64,000 bases of DNA, from the NCBI RefSeq assembly GCF_031180975.1, contig NZ_JAPSLI010000011.1, forward strand, positions 57,076 to 121,075, in the 5' to 3' direction. Below are positions 7,745 to 15,499 of this stretch, in pieces. Under the pieces are notes generated by a model. That model had not been told where the DNA came from, did not search any database, and saw only the letters and a list, made by a program, of their open reading frames with translations. Numbering within the stretch: position 1 is the stretch's first letter; each line of letters opens with the position of its first letter. A program made the translations under genes and the position numbers. The stretch comes from Microbacterium sp. Its GTDB lineage: Bacteria; Actinomycetota; Actinomycetes; Actinomycetales; Microbacteriaceae.

Positions 7745-9054
7745 TGCGCGATGTCGCGTCCGGTCGACGTGGCCAGCTGCTTCGCGGCATCCGCCAGCGC
7801 CTTCTTCGCGTCGGCGCCGTTCAGCACCACTGCGCTGACCGTGTTGGCGATGACGTCCGACGCCTCGGCGCTGTCGGCGGTGTATACGATCGGCGGGATC
7901 TCGCCGGTCAGTTCCGCGAACACCTCGTACACCGGCTGGCCGCCGAAGTACTCCACCGGCTCCGAGAACTGCTCGTCCTGCAACGCGGGCAGGTACGACG
8001 GGAACAGGCCCTCGTTCTGCATCATGGACGCCTGGTTTCCGGCATCCGCCAGCGCGAACTCGACGAAAGCGGCGGCCAGCTGCGGGTTCTTCGCCTGGGC
8101 GGGAACCGCGAGGCCGGAGCCGCCGTTGTTCGAGGTGTGCGCGCCGCCCTCGTCGAACGCGGGGAGCGGCAGCACGCCGTACTTGCCCGCGTGCTCCGCC
8201 GCGTCGCCCTGCAGCGTGCCGATCCACCACACGGCCTCCGCGGTGACGGCGGAGTCGCCGTCCTTGGCGGAGGTGACGCGGCCGTCCCAGCCGCGGACGT
8301 TCTTCAGGAGACCGGCGTCGTTGAGGTCCTTGAGCAGGGTCAGCACACGCTCCGCCTCGGGAGAGGCGATGGCGATGTCGCCGTTCTCGTCGAAGAGACC
8401 CTTGCCGAGCTGCTGCAGCAGCATCTGGAAGCCACCACCGGCGGAGAGGTCCAGCGACAGCAGCGTGTGACCGGTCTTGTTCTTGACCGTCCTCCCGAGC
8501 TCGACGAGCTCGTCCCACGTGTCGGCGGCTTCGATGTCGACGCCGGCCTGCTCGATGATGTCGGTGCGGTAGTACAGCGCCACCGTCCCGGAGTCCCATG
8601 GCGCGATGCGCAGCGCTCCCTCGGCATCCGAACCGGCCGCCCACTTGAACGGGTCGAAGTCTGCCTCGGCGTCGCCCAGCACCGGCGTGAGGTCCAGCAT
8701 TCCGTCGGGGAACTGCGTGATGTAGCCGGCGGCCTGGTCGGTCTCGATGGTCACGACGTCGGGCAGCCCGGTGCCGGCCTGGAACCCCACGGACATCTTG
8801 TCGTACGCGTTGTCGTACCCGACGTCGACGACGTTCACCGTGGTGCCGTCGTGCTTCTTCTCGAATTCCTTCGCCAGCCGCTCCAGGGCGACGGCGCCCA
8901 CGTCCCACGACCAGACGGTGATCTCGCCCGCGAGCTTCGCATCCGGGTCGAGCGCGGTGTCCTTCTTCGCGGCCGGGACACCGCCGGTGGCGCAGCCGGC
9001 GAGAACGACCGCCGCGATGGCGGTCGCCGTGGCGAGAGCGAGATGCTTCTTCAT
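7741..9054 (-). CDS. Sugar ABC transporter substrate-binding lipoprotein, system 1
   Basis: 437 residues. The lipoprotein signal ends in VVLAGC, with Cys21 as the lipidation site. The mature part is a cluster B extracellular solute-binding protein (family 1), with EITVWSWDVG and LPDVVTIETDQ typical of oligosaccharide binders. It captures sugar outside the membrane and delivers it to the two permeases downstream. A GGAG-type ribosome site precedes the ATG, and a variant of the GntR operator motif lies at 9074-9086. The sugar is unknown. Confidence 0.92.
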   Translation of the reverse strand: MKKHLALATATAIAAVVLAGCATGGVPAAKKDTALDPDAKLAGEITVWSWDVGAVALERLAKEFEKKHDGTTVNVVDVGYDNAYDKMSVGFQAGTGLPDVVTIETDQAAGYITQFPDGMLDLTPVLGDAEADFDPFKWAAGSDAEGALRIAPWDSGTVALYYRTDIIEQAGVDIEAADTWDELVELGRTVKNKTGHTLLSLDLSAGGGFQMLLQQLGKGLFDENGDIAIASPEAERVLTLLKDLNDAGLLKNVRGWDGRVTSAKDGDSAVTAEAVWWIGTLQGDAAEHAGKYGVLPLPAFDEGGAHTSNNGGSGLAVPAQAKNPQLAAAFVEFALADAGNQASMMQNEGLFPSYLPALQDEQFSEPVEYFGGQPVYEVFAELTGEIPPIVYTADSAEASDVIANTVSAVVLNGADAKKALADAAKQLATSTGRDIAQ

Positions 9055-9073
9055 GTGACTCCTTCGTCGATCT

Positions 9074-9086
9074 GAATATTGAATAC
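9074..9086. promoter_or_regulatory. Putative GntR operator before sugar ABC system 1
   Basis: Read on the minus strand the site is GTATTCAATATTC, matching 10 of 13 positions of the motif at 3320 and 14183. It lies about 20 bases before the binding-protein start, where a repressor would block transcription. Confidence 0.55.
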
Positions 9087-9127
9087 AAGGCGTGGTCGCA
9101 CGGATGCCGGATCCGCCCGCGCCGGGG

Positions 9128-10897
9128 TCAGCTCAGCGCCACCGCCAGGTCGAGGAACAGCGCGGCAGACCATCCGAACGCCGTCGTGGCGCGTTCGGCC
9201 TTCCTGCCGGTGTGCGGGTTGAAGTACTCGTGGGGACCGCCCCCGTGAACGACGAGCCCGACCGTCTGCTCGCGGAGTTCGCGGGCGCGCTCGGGAAAGC
9301 CCGACGCCTCGAGTCCTTCCGCCACGAGCACGTTGGTGTTGATCCACACCGGGCCGCGCCACATCCGCTCGGGCGAGAAATCGGGATCGGACGCCGCCAC
9401 CGTGGGAAGCCCCCAGGTCAGCGCGAAGCGGGCCGGGTCGTCGACGGCCTCGCGCAGCGCATCGCGGATGCCCGCGGGCAAGCTCCCCGTGAGCAGCGGC
9501 ATGAGCCCGACGATCGTGTCGGATCGGATCTCCTCGCCGGCGCCGCGCGCGACGAAGCGGCCGTCGCCGGCATCCCACAGGCCGAGCAGCAGCCGCTCCG
9601 TGCGCTCGGCGCGTGCGAGGAACGGCGCGCTGTCGGCATCCGGACGGTACCGGCGGAGCAGGGCCGCGATTTCGCGGTCCTGCCGCACGAGGTAGGCGCC
9701 GAGGTCGGGCGCGGTGGTCGGGATCGGTCCGTCGAAGATCGGGCTGTCGTCCAGGCCCGACGAGTACGGATGCCCGTACTCCGGCATCCCGTCACCGTCG
9801 AGATCGGAGCCGGAGAACCACCAGTCCTGCGAGCGGATCACCCGGTCGAGCTGGGCGCGCGCCCAGTCCGGGGCGTCCTCGGCGTCGAGCACCTTGCGCA
9901 GCGCCCACGCGGCGAGCGGCGGCTTGGTCAGCGGCACCGGCGCGTCGGGGTCGGCGATCTGCGACCCGGCACGGCGCAACGTGGCGCGGTCGCTCTCCGG
10001 CAGGTCGTCGCTGGTGGCGAGCACCCCCTCCTCGTGCACGACATCGGGCAGCTGCCCGTCCTCACGCGCGAAGCGGAAAGCGAGCTGGAGCTGCTCGCGG
10101 GCCAGGGCCGGGTCGCCGTGCCGCAGCCCCACCGCGATGAAGTACGCGTCCCACTGCCACAGGCCGACGTAACCGATCTTCGACGGCACCACGGCCCTGG
10201 CGCCGCCGAGGGAGGGCAGTTCGACGATGTTGGCCCCGAGCACCCACCAGCAGAAGGCGGCCATCTGCTGCAGGTCGTCGCGCACCCGGGGGCACCGGCC
10301 GAGCCAGTCATCCCAGAGCGCCTCGGTCGCATCGAGCGCCGCGGGGTGGTCGCCGGGCTCCACTGCGACAGAGCGGTCGGCACCGACGCGCAAGCGGATG
10401 CCAGTCGGTGTGAGCGCATGCTCCTCAACGCGCCCGTCCGGGTGACGCAGGAGGACTCGCGCGCCCTCGACGCCGGCGATGCTGAGCGCCGAGGGGCCGT
10501 CGAAGGTGAGGGACGCGGAGGCCTCGGTCGTTGAGCGAGCGAAGCGAGACGAACCGCCCTGACCAGGTGAAAGCGTTTCGTCTCGCTCCGCTTCGCGGTG
10601 CTCGCTCAACGACCGGGACACTTCGGCGTGCTCGCTCGACGACCGGAGAACATCGGAGAACGCGATCCGGTGCGGGAGCACATCGGCCACCGGGAGCGCG
10701 GCGCCGTCGGCATCCGTCACCACGACCGCATCCAGCACGCGGCAGTCGCTCAGCCGCTTCTCGTACTCCGAGGTGTGCACGCGTACGCCGGCACCGTCCT
10801 CGGAGCGGAGCACGAGCACGCGGGAGCGCGGCAGCGTGAACGGCGCGGCGACCAGGTCGATATGGCGCCCCACGAGGGAGGCGAGGACGTCGGCCAT
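9128..10897 (-). CDS. MGH1-like (alpha/alpha)6 glycoside hydrolase (GH63-related)
   Basis: 589 residues, cytoplasmic, no signal peptide. The C-terminal two thirds is the six-hairpin toroid of GH63/GH37-like enzymes: WQWDAYFIAVGL, DLDGDGMPEYGH, MWRGPVWINTNVL and GGPHEYFNPHTGRK are the usual landmarks, with acidic catalytic candidates in the Asp-rich DLDGDGMPE and the GPHEYFNP region. It probably removes alpha-linked glucose or mannose from imported oligosaccharides. The start at 10897 overlaps the permease stop (TGATG), so it closes the system-2 operon. A palindromic repeat is embedded in frame and encodes about residues 84-125, a low-complexity Ser/Glu/Arg-rich stretch that looks like an insertion into the N-terminal domain. 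Confidence 0.85.
   Translation of the reverse strand: MADVLASLVGRHIDLVAAPFTLPRSRVLVLRSEDGAGVRVHTSEYEKRLSDCRVLDAVVVTDADGAALPVADVLPHRIAFSDVLRSSSEHAEVSRSLSEHREAERDETLSPGQGGSSRFARSTTEASASLTFDGPSALSIAGVEGARVLLRHPDGRVEEHALTPTGIRLRVGADRSVAVEPGDHPAALDATEALWDDWLGRCPRVRDDLQQMAAFCWWVLGANIVELPSLGGARAVVPSKIGYVGLWQWDAYFIAVGLRHGDPALAREQLQLAFRFAREDGQLPDVVHEEGVLATSDDLPESDRATLRRAGSQIADPDAPVPLTKPPLAAWALRKVLDAEDAPDWARAQLDRVIRSQDWWFSGSDLDGDGMPEYGHPYSSGLDDSPIFDGPIPTTAPDLGAYLVRQDREIAALLRRYRPDADSAPFLARAERTERLLLGLWDAGDGRFVARGAGEEIRSDTIVGLMPLLTGSLPAGIRDALREAVDDPARFALTWGLPTVAASDPDFSPERMWRGPVWINTNVLVAEGLEASGFPERARELREQTVGLVVHGGGPHEYFNPHTGRKAERATTAFGWSAALFLDLAVALS
10525..10646. repeat. Palindromic repeat embedded inside the glycoside hydrolase gene
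   Basis: The left arm at 10525-10553 (CGGTCGTTGAGCGAGCGAAG onward) pairs with 10577-10615. A second partial right arm is at 10629-10646. The family also occurs at 4066 and 51936. The insertion keeps the reading frame and adds a stretch not expected in the enzyme fold. Confidence 0.75.
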
Positions 10898-11838
10898 CAG
10901 CGCCCTCCGAGTCCCGAGGCGGCCATGCTGTTCAGGATCTTGCGCTGCCCGATGACGAACACGATCAGCATAGGCACTGTCGCGATGGCGGATGCCGCCA
11001 TGACGAGGCCGTAATTGACCGATCCGTGCTGTCCTTCGAATGCGTTCAGCAGCAGCGGCACCGTGAACAGCTCCGGGGAGTTCAACAGCACCAGCGGGAA
11101 CAGGAACGCGTTCCAGACGCCCAGCGCGGTGATGATCGCGAGCGCGGCGAGGCCGGGCCGCAGGTTCGGCAGCACGATGCTGAAGAAGATCCGCAGACGG
11201 CCGGCGCCGTCGACGAGAGCCGCCTCTTCGAGCTCCTTGGGCAGCGACAGCACGAACTGGCGCATCAGGAACACGGCGAACGGGTTCGCGATCATGCCGG
11301 GCACGATCAGCGCCAGGTGCGAGTCCACCCAGCCGAGATTCGACATCAGCAGGTAGAACGGGATCAGCGTCACCTGCGCGGGGATCATCTGCGTCGCGAG
11401 GAACACGATGAACAGCGTGCGGCTGCCCCTGAACCGGATGCGCGCGAACGCGTAGCCGGCCATCGATGCGGTGATGAGCGTTCCCGTCACGACGAGCGCG
11501 GTGATGTAGATGCTGTTCAGGTAGGCCTGCCCGAACGGCACGGCGTTCCACGCCGCGGCGTAGTTCTCGACGGTCCAGGGGTTGGGCAGGAACTCGAGGG
11601 GGTTCTGCAGCAGCTGCGGCAGCGTCTTGAGCGACGTCAGCAGCATCCAGATGAACGGGAACACCATCGAGACGCCAGCGACGATGAGCAGAGCGTGCAG
11701 CGCGACGGCCCCGGCGCGCCGGCGCGGCGCCCCGCCGGGACGGCCGCGACGGGTGCCCGGCGCGACGATGGCCACCGTGGAGTCGGTCGACGGTGCGTGA
11801 CGATCGCCGGTGAGCGGGGGCGTGCTGAGCTGAGTCAT
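10897..11838 (-). CDS. Sugar ABC transporter permease (MalG-type), system 2
   Basis: 313 residues with a Pro/Arg-rich N-terminus of about 45 residues, then six membrane segments. The EAA loop reads EEAALVDGAGRLRIFFSIVL. The start at 11838 overlaps the preceding permease stop as ATGA. It is the third gene of the system-2 operon and is followed by the glycoside hydrolase with a one-base overlap. Confidence 0.92.
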   Translation of the reverse strand: MTQLSTPPLTGDRHAPSTDSTVAIVAPGTRRGRPGGAPRRRAGAVALHALLIVAGVSMVFPFIWMLLTSLKTLPQLLQNPLEFLPNPWTVENYAAAWNAVPFGQAYLNSIYITALVVTGTLITASMAGYAFARIRFRGSRTLFIVFLATQMIPAQVTLIPFYLLMSNLGWVDSHLALIVPGMIANPFAVFLMRQFVLSLPKELEEAALVDGAGRLRIFFSIVLPNLRPGLAALAIITALGVWNAFLFPLVLLNSPELFTVPLLLNAFEGQHGSVNYGLVMAASAIATVPMLIVFVIGQRKILNSMAASGLGGR

Positions 11839-12797
11839 GCGGGATCGTCCTCGTAGTGCACGAACTTCTTCTGGGCCGCGAATTGGATCGCGGTGATGAG
11901 CAGCGTCAGCGCGAGCAGGATGATGCTGGCCGCGCTCGACGGACCGAACTCGAAGCGCCCGAAGCCCAGATCGTAGATGTGGTAGACGATGGTGCGGGTC
12001 GCGTGGTCGGGGCCGCCGCCTGATACCAGCACGTACACGATGTCGAAGGTCTGCAACGACGAGATGAACGCGATCACCGACGAGAAGAACACGATCGGCG
12101 ACAGCAGGGGAAGGCGGATGCTGAACAGCAGCCGTACGGCGCCCGCGCCGTCGATGCGGGCAGCCTCGATCACCGACGGCGAGATGTTCTGGAGCCCGGC
12201 GAGGAATATCACCACGTTCAGCCCCAGCGACGACCAGACCGTGACGATGCACACCGCGAGCAGCGCCAAGCGCGGATCCTGCAGCCAGTTCGGCGGCTCG
12301 ATGCCGAACGTGTTCGCGATGGCGGTGGACAGCACGCCGTCCACCCGGAACATCTGCTGCCAGATCATCGCGATGGCGACCGTCGCGGTGACGACCGGCG
12401 AGAAGAACAGCACCAGGTACAGCGCGCGCGTCTTCAGCCGCTCGAGAGCGACGGCGACGACGATGGCCAGCCCGAGGCCGATGGGCACCGTGATCGCGGC
12501 GATCGCCAGGGTGTTCAGGATGGAGCGCAGCAGCAGCGGGTCCTGCAGCTGGTAGGCGAAGTTGTCGAAGCCCACCCAGGTGAGGTCCGTGAGACCGTCC
12601 CAGCTGGCGAACGCCAGCACGAGGCTCGCCACGAACGGCAGCACCACGAAAAGGGCCATGCCCACGAGCTGGGGGCCGACGAACACGTATCCCCAGCGCC
12701 GGTCGCGGCGTCGCCAGGCGGCTTCCTTGCGGAGGGGCGGCGCGGATGGCGCAGGGGTCTCCTGCGCCATCCGTGCCGTGCCGGTGAGCTGGGTCAC
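11835..12797 (-). CDS. Sugar ABC transporter permease (MalF-type), system 2
   Basis: 320 residues from a GTG at 12797, two bases after the binding-protein stop, with GGAG nine bases upstream inside that gene. An internal ATG (MAQETP) ten codons later is a possible alternative. Six membrane segments are visible. The EAA loop reads VIEAARIDGAGAVRLLFSIR. It forms the channel with the next permease. Confidence 0.9.
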   Translation of the reverse strand: MTQLTGTARMAQETPAPSAPPLRKEAAWRRRDRRWGYVFVGPQLVGMALFVVLPFVASLVLAFASWDGLTDLTWVGFDNFAYQLQDPLLLRSILNTLAIAAITVPIGLGLAIVVAVALERLKTRALYLVLFFSPVVTATVAIAMIWQQMFRVDGVLSTAIANTFGIEPPNWLQDPRLALLAVCIVTVWSSLGLNVVIFLAGLQNISPSVIEAARIDGAGAVRLLFSIRLPLLSPIVFFSSVIAFISSLQTFDIVYVLVSGGGPDHATRTIVYHIYDLGFGRFEFGPSSAASIILLALTLLITAIQFAAQKKFVHYEDDPA

Positions 12798-12799
12798 GC

Positions 12800-14113
12800 T
12801 TACTTCTCCGAACGGTCCTCGACGAGCGCGGCGATCGCGTCGAGCGTCTGCTGCGCGTCCGCCTTGCCCTCGTACAGCTTCTGGAACTCCTCGCTCACCG
12901 CCACGGGCAGGCCTGGGACCCTGGCCTCGGCGGGGTAGTCCTCGAAGCCGATGTCCCGCATGTCGAGGAAGGTCTGCGCGTGTGCGGGGTAGTCGTCCTC
13001 GAGCACGACCTCGTCGGCGCCCTTGATTGACGGGACAGCGTTGCCGCCGCCCTGCAGACGGAACTTCTGGCCCTCGGCGGAGAGGAACTCGGTCCAGAAC
13101 GTGAACGCGGCGTCCTTCACCTCGGTCTTGCCGTTGATCGCCAGGAACGAGGTGGCCACACCCGTCGGGGCCGGCTCGCCGTCCGGCGTCGGCCAGTGCA
13201 CGATGTCGTAGGAGTCCTGTACGCCGGCCGAGGTGAGAGTGCCGATCGTGTAGCGGCCCTGGGCGAAGAAGCCGGCCTTGTGGGTGACGAATACGCTGTC
13301 GGCGCCCGCGCCGTCGGGCAGGGTGTCGGCGACGACGAACGTGCCGTTCTGGAACAGCTCGCCGAACTGCTCGACCGCCGCGACGGCGTCCGGGTTCTCG
13401 TGCGCGACGAACTCGCCGCTGTCGTCGTACGGCGCGTCGACGCCCTGGGACGACAGCCAACTCCAGTGCGTGGCCCAGTAGTTCCAGTACATGGAGCCGG
13501 TCAGCCCGGCGTCGTGCAGCTTCTGGTTCATCTCGAGGAACTTGTCCGTCGTCCATTCGCCGTTCTCGGCGAGCGTGGCCGGATCCTCGGTGATGCCCGC
13601 CGTCTTCAGTGCCTCCTTGTCGTACCAGAGCGCGTCTGGGTTGGAGTCGTTGGGTGCGGCGTAGATCTCGCCGCCCTTCTCGGCGGCCCCGAAGAGCCCG
13701 GGGAAGAAGTCGTCGGGCTTCGTCTTGCTGGCATCCGACTCCATCAGCTCGGTGAGCGGCATCAACCGCTTCGAGTCGACGAACTGGCCGATCATGTCGT
13801 CCCCGACGTAGAACACGTCCGGCGCGGTGTTGCTGGTGAGCTGGGCGAGGAGCTTCGAGTGGTAGTCGCCGTAACCGGCGACGGGCTGCAGCTTCACCTT
13901 GATGTCGGGGTGGCGCTTCATGAAGTCCTTGTTGAACTCCTCGTACCGGGTCAGTTCCTCCGGGGTGCCCCAGGTCGACCAGACCACGGTGGCCTTGCCG
14001 TCGGCGTCCACCCCTCCGCCGCCTCCGCCGCTGCCGCTGCAGGCGACCAGGCCGAGCGACAGCGCGCCGACGGCGGCTGCTGCGAGATACTTCCGGGGGT
14101 TCGAGTGCGGCAT
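12800..14113 (-). CDS. Sugar ABC transporter substrate-binding lipoprotein, system 2
   Basis: 437 residues from the ATG at 14113, chosen because AGAGGT lies eight bases upstream; the ATG at 14149 would add 12 residues without a better site. The lipobox is LGLVAC, followed by a glycine-rich linker (GSGGGGGG) and a cluster B sugar-binding domain (VVWSTWGTPEEL). The promoter region carries the perfect palindrome TTCTGTATACAGAA at 14186-14199. Substrate unknown; the enzymes nearby suggest a galactoside or glucoside oligosaccharide. Confidence 0.92.
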   Translation of the reverse strand: MPHSNPRKYLAAAAVGALSLGLVACSGSGGGGGGVDADGKATVVWSTWGTPEELTRYEEFNKDFMKRHPDIKVKLQPVAGYGDYHSKLLAQLTSNTAPDVFYVGDDMIGQFVDSKRLMPLTELMESDASKTKPDDFFPGLFGAAEKGGEIYAAPNDSNPDALWYDKEALKTAGITEDPATLAENGEWTTDKFLEMNQKLHDAGLTGSMYWNYWATHWSWLSSQGVDAPYDDSGEFVAHENPDAVAAVEQFGELFQNGTFVVADTLPDGAGADSVFVTHKAGFFAQGRYTIGTLTSAGVQDSYDIVHWPTPDGEPAPTGVATSFLAINGKTEVKDAAFTFWTEFLSAEGQKFRLQGGGNAVPSIKGADEVVLEDDYPAHAQTFLDMRDIGFEDYPAEARVPGLPVAVSEEFQKLYEGKADAQQTLDAIAALVEDRSEK

Positions 14114-14182
14114 GTCCGCTACCTCTTTCGTCGTTGGAAGAGCTTTCATCTTGGGAGCCGGAATCCGGCGCAGGGAACAATC

Positions 14183-14199
14183 GTATTCTGTATACAGAA
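14183..14199. promoter_or_regulatory. Putative GntR operator before sugar ABC system 2
   Basis: GTATTCTGTATAC (14183-14195) is identical to the site at 3320-3332. It overlaps the perfect 14-bp palindrome TTCTGTATACAGAA (14186-14199). It is the best of the three matches and lies about 70 bases before the binding-protein start. Confidence 0.72.
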
Positions 14200-14224
14200 C
14201 GCAGTTGTGTCAACCCATCTGGTG

Positions 14225-14283
14225 TTCGAATCGCTTGAATGGCTGTGAAACCGGGCGAAACCGAGCCATTCACGCGATTCGAA
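14225..14283. repeat. 20-bp inverted repeat in the divergent intergenic region
   Basis: Arms 14225-14244 and 14264-14283 pair with one mismatch around a 19-base loop. They begin TTCGAATCGC and end GCGATTCGAA. It lies upstream of both flanking genes, so it is not a simple terminator. No other copy is in the window. The remaining part of the 14114-14462 gap holds the operator at 14183, the element at 14317 and a -10 box at 14451. Confidence 0.75.
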
Positions 14284-14316
14284 AACAATCAGGCGATCCC
14301 GCCGCCGTCGGCGGGC

Positions 14317-14402
14317 GTTCAGAACTCAGGAGACATGGGGCCTGGGCCTCGGAATCCGGGCCGTCGCCGGCCGAATCGGGCGATTTCTCCTGAGTTGTGA
14401 AC
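14317..14402. repeat. 86-bp palindrome-ended element, copy 1 (GTTCACAACTCAGGAGA ends)
   Basis: The arms 14317-14333 and 14386-14402 are inverted 17-mers with one mismatch. The same ends occur at 41729-41815 and 48563-48649. Those two share their interior, while this copy has a different centre. All three sit between genes. Confidence 0.85.
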
Positions 14403-14462
14403 GCGGCGGCACGGAGACACCGCGGCGCATGGGCGCCCCACGCTCGGGGTTAGTCTCGAAGC

Positions 14463-15398
14463 GTGAGCATCCTTGTCACCGTCCCCACCGACCGTCTCGC
14501 CGAGAACCTGGGCGCGCTGCCCGCCGGCGTCGAACTGACCGTCTGGGACATGGGCTCACCGCCGCCGGCTGAGCGCATCGACATCGTCGTGCCGCCGTAC
14601 ATGGGCGGGCCGCAGGTGCTGGAACGCCTCGAGGGCCTCGACATCCGCCTCGTGCAGGGCCAGTCGATCGGCTACGACGGCGTCGCCGAGCACCTCCCCT
14701 CCGGGATGACGTTCGCGAACGCGGCCAGCGTTCATGAGACCTCGACGGCCGAGCTCGCGCTGGCGCTCATGCTGGCGGCACAGCGGCAGATCCCGCGCTT
14801 CGTCCTCGCGCAGCAGCGCGGCGAATGGTCGCCGCGGTTCGGACCCAGTCTCGCCGACCGTCGCGTGCTCCTCGTCGGCTTCGGCGGGGTGGGCACCGCC
14901 ATCGCCCGCCGGCTCGCGCCGTTCGAGGTGGAGATCTCCGCTGTCGCGCGCACCGCCCGCACCGAGCGGGTCGACGGCGTCGGCGACGTCACCGTCCACG
15001 GCACCCACGAGCTGCCCGATCTGCTCGCCGACGCGGACATCGTGGTGCTCAGCCTGCCGGGTGGCGACGAGACACGGCACCTTTTCGACGCGGCGATGCT
15101 GTCCCGCCTCGCCGACGGCGCCCTGCTCGTCAACGTCGGCCGCGGCGGGCTGATCGACACCGATGCGCTGCTGGCCGAGCTCACCACCGGGCGCATCCGC
15201 GCGGCCCTGGACGTCTTCGAGGACGAGCCCCTCCCCGCCGGTCATCCGCTCTGGCAGGCGCCCAACCTGCTGATCAGCCCGCACATGGGCGGCGCCTCGA
15301 CCGCCATGAACCCGAGGATCGCCCGCCTGATCCGGCGTCAGATAGAGCGGATGCTGGAAGGCGAGCCGCCCGTGAACGTCGTGCTGCCGGCATCCTGA
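14463..15398 (+). CDS. D-isomer-specific 2-hydroxyacid dehydrogenase
   Basis: 311 residues. It reduces 2-oxo acids or oxidises 2-hydroxy acids with NAD(P). The Rossmann motif is VGFGGVGTAIARRL. The catalytic Arg is in VNVGRGGLID. The Glu is in the DVFEDEPLP segment and the His in ISPHMGG, all as in the family. GTG start at 14463 with TAGTCT six bases upstream and no ribosome site, so the transcript is probably leaderless. It stands between the sugar ABC block and the GH13 gene in the same orientation as the latter. The substrate cannot be assigned; glyoxylate/hydroxypyruvate reductase and phosphonate-type members look alike. Confidence 0.88.
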   Translation: MSILVTVPTDRLAENLGALPAGVELTVWDMGSPPPAERIDIVVPPYMGGPQVLERLEGLDIRLVQGQSIGYDGVAEHLPSGMTFANAASVHETSTAELALALMLAAQRQIPRFVLAQQRGEWSPRFGPSLADRRVLLVGFGGVGTAIARRLAPFEVEISAVARTARTERVDGVGDVTVHGTHELPDLLADADIVVLSLPGGDETRHLFDAAMLSRLADGALLVNVGRGGLIDTDALLAELTTGRIRAALDVFEDEPLPAGHPLWQAPNLLISPHMGGASTAMNPRIARLIRRQIERMLEGEPPVNVVLPAS

Positions 15399-15472
15399 CC
15401 CGTCGGCGGCGGCTGGGGCGCTTCGACAGGCTCAGCGGCCGAGCACGCTCAAGACCTCGATGGAACGCAGAC

Positions 15473-15493
15473 TGTAAGCGTTTGCAGTAGCCT
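15473..15493 (+). promoter_or_regulatory. LacI-type operator and -10 box of the alpha-glucosidase gene
   Basis: TGTAAGCGTTTGCA (15473-15486) is an imperfect palindrome with the central CG of LacI/GalR operators. A TAGCCT -10 box follows at 15488-15493, six bases before the ATG, so bound repressor would cover the promoter. The LacI gene at 17297 is the obvious candidate regulator. Confidence 0.65.
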
Positions 15494-15499
15494 GATCGC

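Noticed and set aside
5955..9054. Missing ATPase in the sugar ABC operons as a sign of decay
   Set aside because: CUT1 importers of actinobacteria commonly share a multi-use MsiK-type ATPase encoded elsewhere.
12797..14149. ATG 14149 as the start of the system-2 binding protein
   Set aside because: The ATG at 14113 has a proper ribosome site and a normal lipoprotein signal; the longer form adds 12 polar residues before it.
15418..15445. CTTCGACAGGCTCAGCGGCCG motif before the GH13 gene as a further repeat family
   Set aside because: Resembles a dispersed repeat, but only one half copy is in this window, so it cannot be supported here.
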